64,000 nucleotides of DNA from Dermanyssus gallinae (Eukaryota > Arthropoda > Arachnida > Mesostigmata > Dermanyssidae): positions 226,501 to 290,500 of the forward strand of contig QVRM01004000.1 of the NCBI GenBank assembly GCA_003439945.1, written 5' to 3'. Below are positions 58,663-64,000 of this stretch, in pieces. How positions within the stretch are numbered: the stretch's first letter is position 1; each line of letters begins with the position of its first letter. The notes beneath the pieces were generated by a model. It did no database searches. It saw only the letters and a program-made list of their open reading frames with translations, and was not told the origin of the DNA. Position numbers and translations under genes: made by a program.

Positions 58663-61600
58663 CTTAAAAACGTCTAAGTGATACGGACAGCGCTCGAGGG
58701 ATTCGCATGCGTGGATTACAAGTGAAATCGATTCGCGGATAACAGTGGGCCGAGCCCCAAACACCCCTAACACACTGTCGCTGAGCGAGCTGAGCGACAC
58801 TGTGCTTCTAATATCCTTATTAGTATCGAAACCAAGTCGTCTGGTAGGTAGCAGGGTCCGCGCTCATTTCGAACACGTTAGTGCTGAGAGGGGGGCGAAG
58901 AAATTGAGGCCAGGCTAAACGCCTCGAGCTTTCTGTGGCGGCGTGTAGGCAACGAAAGTAGTTTTACGAAACCCTGCCCATCGTTTAGCCGGCTTGAAAA
59001 AATCTGCAAAATATGCACTAATACGTGGCGTGTCGTTTTTAGAACGGTGTTTCGACAGCCTAAAGTCATTTGACCTCAATTGACACAATTATTGACTATA
59101 TATATATATATATATATATATAAGCTACAAATCATATTCGTGTTCTAGCACACATTATTAGTGAACTGCTCGTATATATATATGAAGCAGATGGAGCTAG
59201 AAATCGACCACTAGAAACGGCGATGGACGTGTGGACTGATGTCAGTTCACATTTAAAGTTCGGAATGCCACATTTCGGGCCCAACATGTGTATGTGCCTT
59301 TTTGGTCCGTGCGCGCAAGAATGTTACAGTCAAGTTGGTCAGGACAGCATCACAAATATCACAGTGACGCGTGCTGTAGGTCGAGTGGCATGTTCAAACG
59401 ATTGTTGATAGAACCAAGGTTGGGTTTGGATCGTAGACTCCACCGTAGAACGTTGAGGTGGAAATACTCGCTTACAGTAACCCTCGAGTCAGATGACTCG
59501 CAAGAACCTAATAGACGCGAACGTAGAGTTACCAGCCTGCCGAAAAAGCTGGCTGATTCTATAAGTGTTGTGTTCGGGGTGTAGATTTTCAATTTTAGAA
59601 CCCGACTAAAATCGCCGAAGTATCTTCTAGCAAAGAAGCAGTTTAGTGAACAACCACAGTACGCGAGGATCTTCGCCTAAGTATCATGCTGGGCCCTTGA
59701 GGTCAGTAATAAGAGTCCCAAGTAATTAGAAGGCACGATGAGAACCACCGCGTGGCACAGGTGGTGCTCACGGCGCTACGGTCGGGTCCGCCGTCTTTAA
59801 TGACTCACGTGAGTACTGCGTGACGCGTATCTATCTCACTGTCTCATTGCCATTCTCATTGGAAAACGGCACTTTGTCATACAAAGAACTCTAAGTGCAC
59901 TTGTATGATTCTATCAGCCACTCTCATCACAAGAGATAGTAGCTAGGGGAATCCTGGTGGTGAAAGAGAAGAGCAATCTTAGTCAAGTCGAGCTGCTGGA
60001 GACGATTTAGCAGCAGCTCAAACGTCCTGAGTCAGGGCATTGGACAACGACGGCAAGGCGACGCTCGTCCGTTCAGGCATAGATGTACGTAGGATACTGT
60101 ATGTTCAGACATAAAGATTATTCAAGTCTAAGCGCTTTAAATATTATGCATAAACAGCATACACGCATAACCTCACCGAACCGGCTGTTTTTAAAAAATG
60201 CAAACAAAAAAACAAGCGCCTCGGTTTTAGAGATTACTACTATTTGCTTCGAAGTGGAGCTACCAGCGCGTTGGGTAGACCTCCGAAATTAAATCGACCA
60301 TATCTACGTTCGGCCCCTAGCCCCTAATAGGCATTATAGGGCTGGGGGAGGTCAGAGCAAAACGCTTGCAATCTGATGGAAAAATCGACTTGTTTGTGCA
60401 GAAAGCGGCACATAAGTTAAAGTCATAATGAGGTAGGAACTAAGCGAACAGATTTTTCTCGATCAGATATGCTCGCGAAACTTCTTGTTTAGAGAAGAAT
60501 AGTGCCCGATGACGAAGCTAGATTCGCTTTGCGTAGGATAGTCCAAAAACTACATTATCTATTGGTTAGGCAAGCCACGACAGCTATTACATATACTCAA
60601 TTGCGCTTAATGTAAAGTTCTCATATAATGCGGTTTTAGCCAAACTGCACTGTAGAACAAGGAGGATAGTTTGCTTGTTACTTAAAATATGCTTGGCTAT
60701 AAAACGTGCGAGCTCTGTAGTAGTATACTGGAGGAGCACTTAGGCTTAACTCCTACCGAAATATGGAAGTGTGTTTACCTCCATTAAGCCAAAGATGCTG
60801 CCTCACCATAGGAGCGCACCAAAAGATCACCAATTTAAGCATTAGTGCCTGCCCCAATAGCTCAACACAATGCGATAAAATTGCGCCGTAGCACGCAGCA
60901 TTAATCTTGCAGAACATGTTATATCCTCAGAGCACTGCGTACAGTAAGAGCGTTTACGATTAGTCGCAATATGGTTAAGCAAGCATGTTTGTCTTTTATG
61001 TTTGAGCCTATATCAGACACCTGCCACGGCTGGCGCCATTTGTATACGGAAGGCCGTACACGGACTCCCAACCGATGTAAACTGGCTATTAATAACGACG
61101 CTAATAGATGAGACTTAAAAAACGTAATTGTTTTACCTGGTATTATCACTATTAGTTCGGATGGACGTCGTTGTTGCGGAGCCCAGTAAGCGACAAACCC
61201 ATTATTTGCCAAGCTCTTAGTGATTAATTGGTCTGACAATAATTGTTATTGCATTTTTTTAAAGTTTTGACCATAGCCGCCGTTTGTCGTTGTGCGTACG
61301 TAGAGTGACAATCTCTAATGCTGAAACTCCAATGGCCTTGCGGCTCTGATACTTTGCAAGCCTATTTTGCACGCATTTGAGTCGGTCAGGATCTCACAAC
61401 GTCTCGAATGCCAACGAACTCTTAGAAATCTTCTTCAAGCTCTTAAGAGTAGTTCGTCCGTTTGTTAGCTCTGGCACTTGTTAGCTGTCTAGCCAGCCTA
61501 GAGGTATGAACCCGTGGACCGCAGCGGCATTGACCACCGAAGAGAATAGTAAGTCGGTGAAACGTCTACGTATGTATATATCAGCCCGTTTTCTGTACCC

Positions 61601-62299
61601 GTTTTCGTTCGTACATGTCTTAATTTAATTATTTAATGTCTGATAATCTATTTATGGTGACGTATGTGGTATTGTTTGCTCTTGTTTCTCCTACTTTTAT
61701 TCCAGTCACACAATTTGTTTTGTGGTTGAAACAACCAGGAAAAGCTTAGAGAGAGGAACGAAATGCCAAATATAACTTTTTTAAACTGTTATATATGCCT
61801 AGGTGGAAAATGGTTACACCAGCTGAAAGTATGTAAGTGATAGGTGAGTTGTACTAGTTGATTTCTCATACAGCAAAACCTTTAGTAATCAGTATGAAAC
61901 GAATATTACTAGTCTAATTCGAAAAGCACTCCATCCGAGCTAAGCTCTACTCTAAATGTCTGCAAACTACAAGATCGACAATAATTACAACATAATTCCA
62001 GTAGGGTCTGTTTGTAGCAAGCACTATTACTCACAGTTAAACGTTGCTGTATAATGCTAGGCTCATGGTCTCCTTTTCAGCGATATTCAAATCGCAACCG
62101 ACTGCACTTCAATTGAAAATTGAAAAATAAATTCGAAGAGCTGGGGTCGCACTCTGTGTGAGTCTACATGGTCATAGAATCAATATCAACAGTTACGACG
62201 ACTACAGCCAGCTAGTAGGAGAGGTTTAAGTAGTCATCTGTTGATAGAGGTGGGATTTTGTGATCGGGGGTCACCTGTGCTGGGTCTAGCCACCAGGCA
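58663..62299. other. Non-genic stretch
   Basis: Longest repeat-poor stretch of the window. TA tract at 59097-59122. The longest frame (60919-61239, minus) and others are unlike known proteins. I see no gene. Confidence 0.5.
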
Positions 62300-63618
62300 G
62301 GTCTTCTGGATCGAAGACTGGTTGGATATCTCACTCGCCCACGGTCGTTGCTGTGGAAGCGGCGGCGGCGGCGATAGTGACTGACTGCATTAAACGTCAC
62401 TTGTAGTACGCAATTTTCTACGAAGGTCTCACCGTCTAAGTACAGTGGGCCGTTCGCTCTGCGGAAATGACACTCAGCTCCTCGACAGCTCTCTCAGCGT
62501 TGAGTACGTGGCGAACGTAACCACCACACGGATCTCATCACCCTTTCGACCACCTTCCTCGTCCCGACGTTTCCCTTTACCGACCGTTTTGACAATCGCT
62601 GAAATTTAATTAAGCTTGGCTCGAAGAATATGGTGTCTCTCTCTCTCTCTCTCTCTTCTTGCTTTCCTTCAAGTGGGCTGTAGGTGGTGGAAAATCCTAC
62701 ACTTCTACCGTGTCAGGCCGGTTAGAATGTACGGCGAAAACGACTATGCCGTACGGTATGATATTGGCGTACGTACGTACGTAGTAGTAAAACTACGACT
62801 TCGTTGTGCAGTCCTTATAACTGCTATCGCTATGTTCTCGCTTTCCTCCAGCAACTGCTATCATGTTCTCGCACACCCCCTATGCTTGCCTGCCCGCCTG
62901 TCTTTTGTCTGACGAATTTTCTTCAAACAGGGGGCCGTGTTATACAGAGCGAGATAGTCCTAAGCGGTGATTGTACGAATCATCATCGGGATACACGCGT
63001 GACTGCACGCGCCTCAACGCCCGTAGCTCAGGCCAGCATAGTAAGCAGGACATCGCGACATGACATCGTAACGTCATGTCGCAGGCAGCGTTCACGCCAA
63101 TGAACCCAAGTACAACAAAACGCGGGCAACGTGTTTTGATTAGCGTCAACAGTAGACACGCGTTGCGGTCTCTGCGACTGGGCTGACTTGTTGGTGCGAC
63201 ACCAATCAGTCCACCCGTCCAAAAGTCACCGTTGTCATGATTTTATTGCTGCTGATGTTGTTGTTGCTGCTATTGCTGCTGCTGCTGATGTTGTTGTTGT
63301 TGTTGTCATCATGCATCGGCGCCGTCATTCTGGTTGAAGTTGTTTACAGAGTGTGTGGTTATACAATGTGTCTACATTGCTGTCCACGTCGTTTACATTG
63401 TGCTCCCGCTGATGTCTAGTTGACGGGGCCTAGCTAGCTGTGTCTCCCGAGGGCCGAGACCTCGGGCGGCCGCTTTCGACGCCGCCACTGACGGGACAGC
63501 GTCGAACGCTTGCAGACACAACCACTCACTCCAGTCCTCATCCACATCAGGTCCACAACTCTGACATCATGGCACGGTTGATTTGGCTTGCAGATCACGG
63601 GGAAGATCGAACGATGCC
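62300..63618 (+). promoter_or_regulatory. GC-rich island, possible promoter/5' UTR of the exon at 63619
   Basis: G+C and CpG rise from about 62330 (GCGGCGGCGGCGATAG near 62361-62376), with CT repeats at 62635-62655, a TACGTACGTACGTAG palindromic run at 62770-62784 and (TTG/CTG)n at 63246-63305. No domain in the open frames. Its position directly before a plausible first coding exon suggests promoter and 5' UTR on the + strand; this is inference. Confidence 0.35.
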
Positions 63619-63697
63619 ATGCTGTCGGAAGATGTCTCGTGGATCCGCTATCTGGTTGGCTCCGTGCTCACCATCATCATCTTCACGGCTATATCTG
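63619..63697 (+). CDS. Plausible first coding exon of a membrane or secreted protein
   Basis: ATG at 63619 is the first Met in a frame that has a stop (TGA) about 60 bases upstream. It reads MLSEDVSWIRY, then a 15-residue hydrophobic run (residues 12-26, including VGSVLTIIIF) that would make a signal anchor or signal peptide. The exon ends at CTG|GTGAGT (donor GT at 63698-63699), which matches the animal consensus GTRAGT fully. The phase is one base into a codon. Acidic residues before and an Arg at position 10 allow either orientation. I do not recognise the protein from 26 residues. The downstream exon is beyond the window. Confidence 0.45.
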
Positions 63698-63856
63698 GTG
63701 AGTGCGACACAAGCAGTGATGTAAGGCGCGGCTAACAAGAGTACATCAGCGCCCTGGTGAATATGTATATGTTTTTTTTTTAGAAATGATAAGTGTTTCT
63801 TATATATATCTATATATATATATATAGTCACCGTTATTTCCAGTAGCATGCCACTC

Positions 63857-63944
63857 TGAGGCCAAAGTGTGTTTAAATATATATATATATATATATATTG
63901 GACCGACATAGCCCGCCGGCAAATTTATTTGTCCATGTTGTCTG

Positions 63945-63983
<39 letters not shown>

Positions 63984-64000
63984 AACAAATTTTGGCCTAA
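63857..64000. repeat. Inverted repeat flanking TA tracts at the window edge
   Basis: TGAGGCCAAAGTGTGTTTAAA (63856-63876) is inverted as TTTAAACAAATTTTGGCCTAA (63980-64000), 17 of 21 bases alike, each arm directly joined to a TA tract, with about 45 bases and another spacer between. The layout is the same head-to-head arrangement as at 21 kb. The right arm runs off the window. Confidence 0.7.

Noticed and set aside
60919..61239. 106-codon minus-strand frame
   Set aside because: No family resemblance and no supporting context; lengths like this are expected by chance in 64 kb.

Overview
This is eukaryotic, almost certainly animal, intergenic or intronic DNA rather than a gene-dense locus. No long open reading frame reads as an intact host gene. 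What can be recognised is mostly decayed selfish DNA: non-LTR retrotransposon reverse transcriptase (RT) remnants of at least three types (R1-like, CR1/L2-like, and others), several Tc1/mariner-superfamily elements, tRNA-derived SINEs, fold-back elements and dozens of (TA)n microsatellites. R1-like elements together with several mariner lineages point to an arthropod. A chelicerate (tick or mite) is my best guess, but this is an inference and no species-specific gene was found.

Layout. 1-2.9 kb: no gene. 2.93-3.81 kb: + strand RT remnant. 4.6-5.95 kb: GC-rich, trinucleotide-rich island. 7.8-8.97 kb: old fold-back element. 11.88-12.19 kb: CR1/L2-like RT fragment. 13.9-14.75 kb: degenerate tRNA-SINE and a decayed R1-like RT. 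15.36-15.51 kb: 147-bp TA tract, then a GC-rich island to 16.3 kb. 18.9-20.1 kb: R1-like RT with YADD. 20.7-21.2 kb: transposase N-terminal remnant ending in a palindrome around a TA tract. 23.5-30.3 kb: a run of GC-rich, low-complexity islands containing weak host-exon candidates and three tandem SINE copies (27.3-27.9 kb). 32.07-32.9 kb: the best RT fragment (CR1/L2-like, one in-frame stop in the part read). 36.06-38.62 kb: two different mariners side by side, separated only by a TA microsatellite. 40.9-41.6 kb: three-copy fold-back. 42.9-43.65 kb: internally deleted mariner with perfect 13-bp terminal inverted repeats. 46.2-48.5 kb: very low-complexity GC-rich island. 49.4-50.9 kb: a young nested palindrome, the most striking structure here. 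51.2 and 58.5 kb: single SINE copies. 53.4-55.9 kb: several LINE ORF1/ORF2 remnants on both strands. 62.3-63.7 kb: GC-rich island ending in a plausible first coding exon (63619-63697) with a consensus splice donor.

How the parts relate. Tc1/mariner elements insert at TA, and nearly every mariner or fold-back edge here abuts a (TA)n tract, so TA microsatellites and TA-targeting elements appear to have built this region together. The GC-rich islands are the likeliest places for host promoters, 5' UTRs or first exons, but without splice or transcript data I cannot assign genes to them, apart from a moderate case at 63.6 kb. No bacterial, viral, CRISPR or rRNA features were seen, and no functional tRNA gene.
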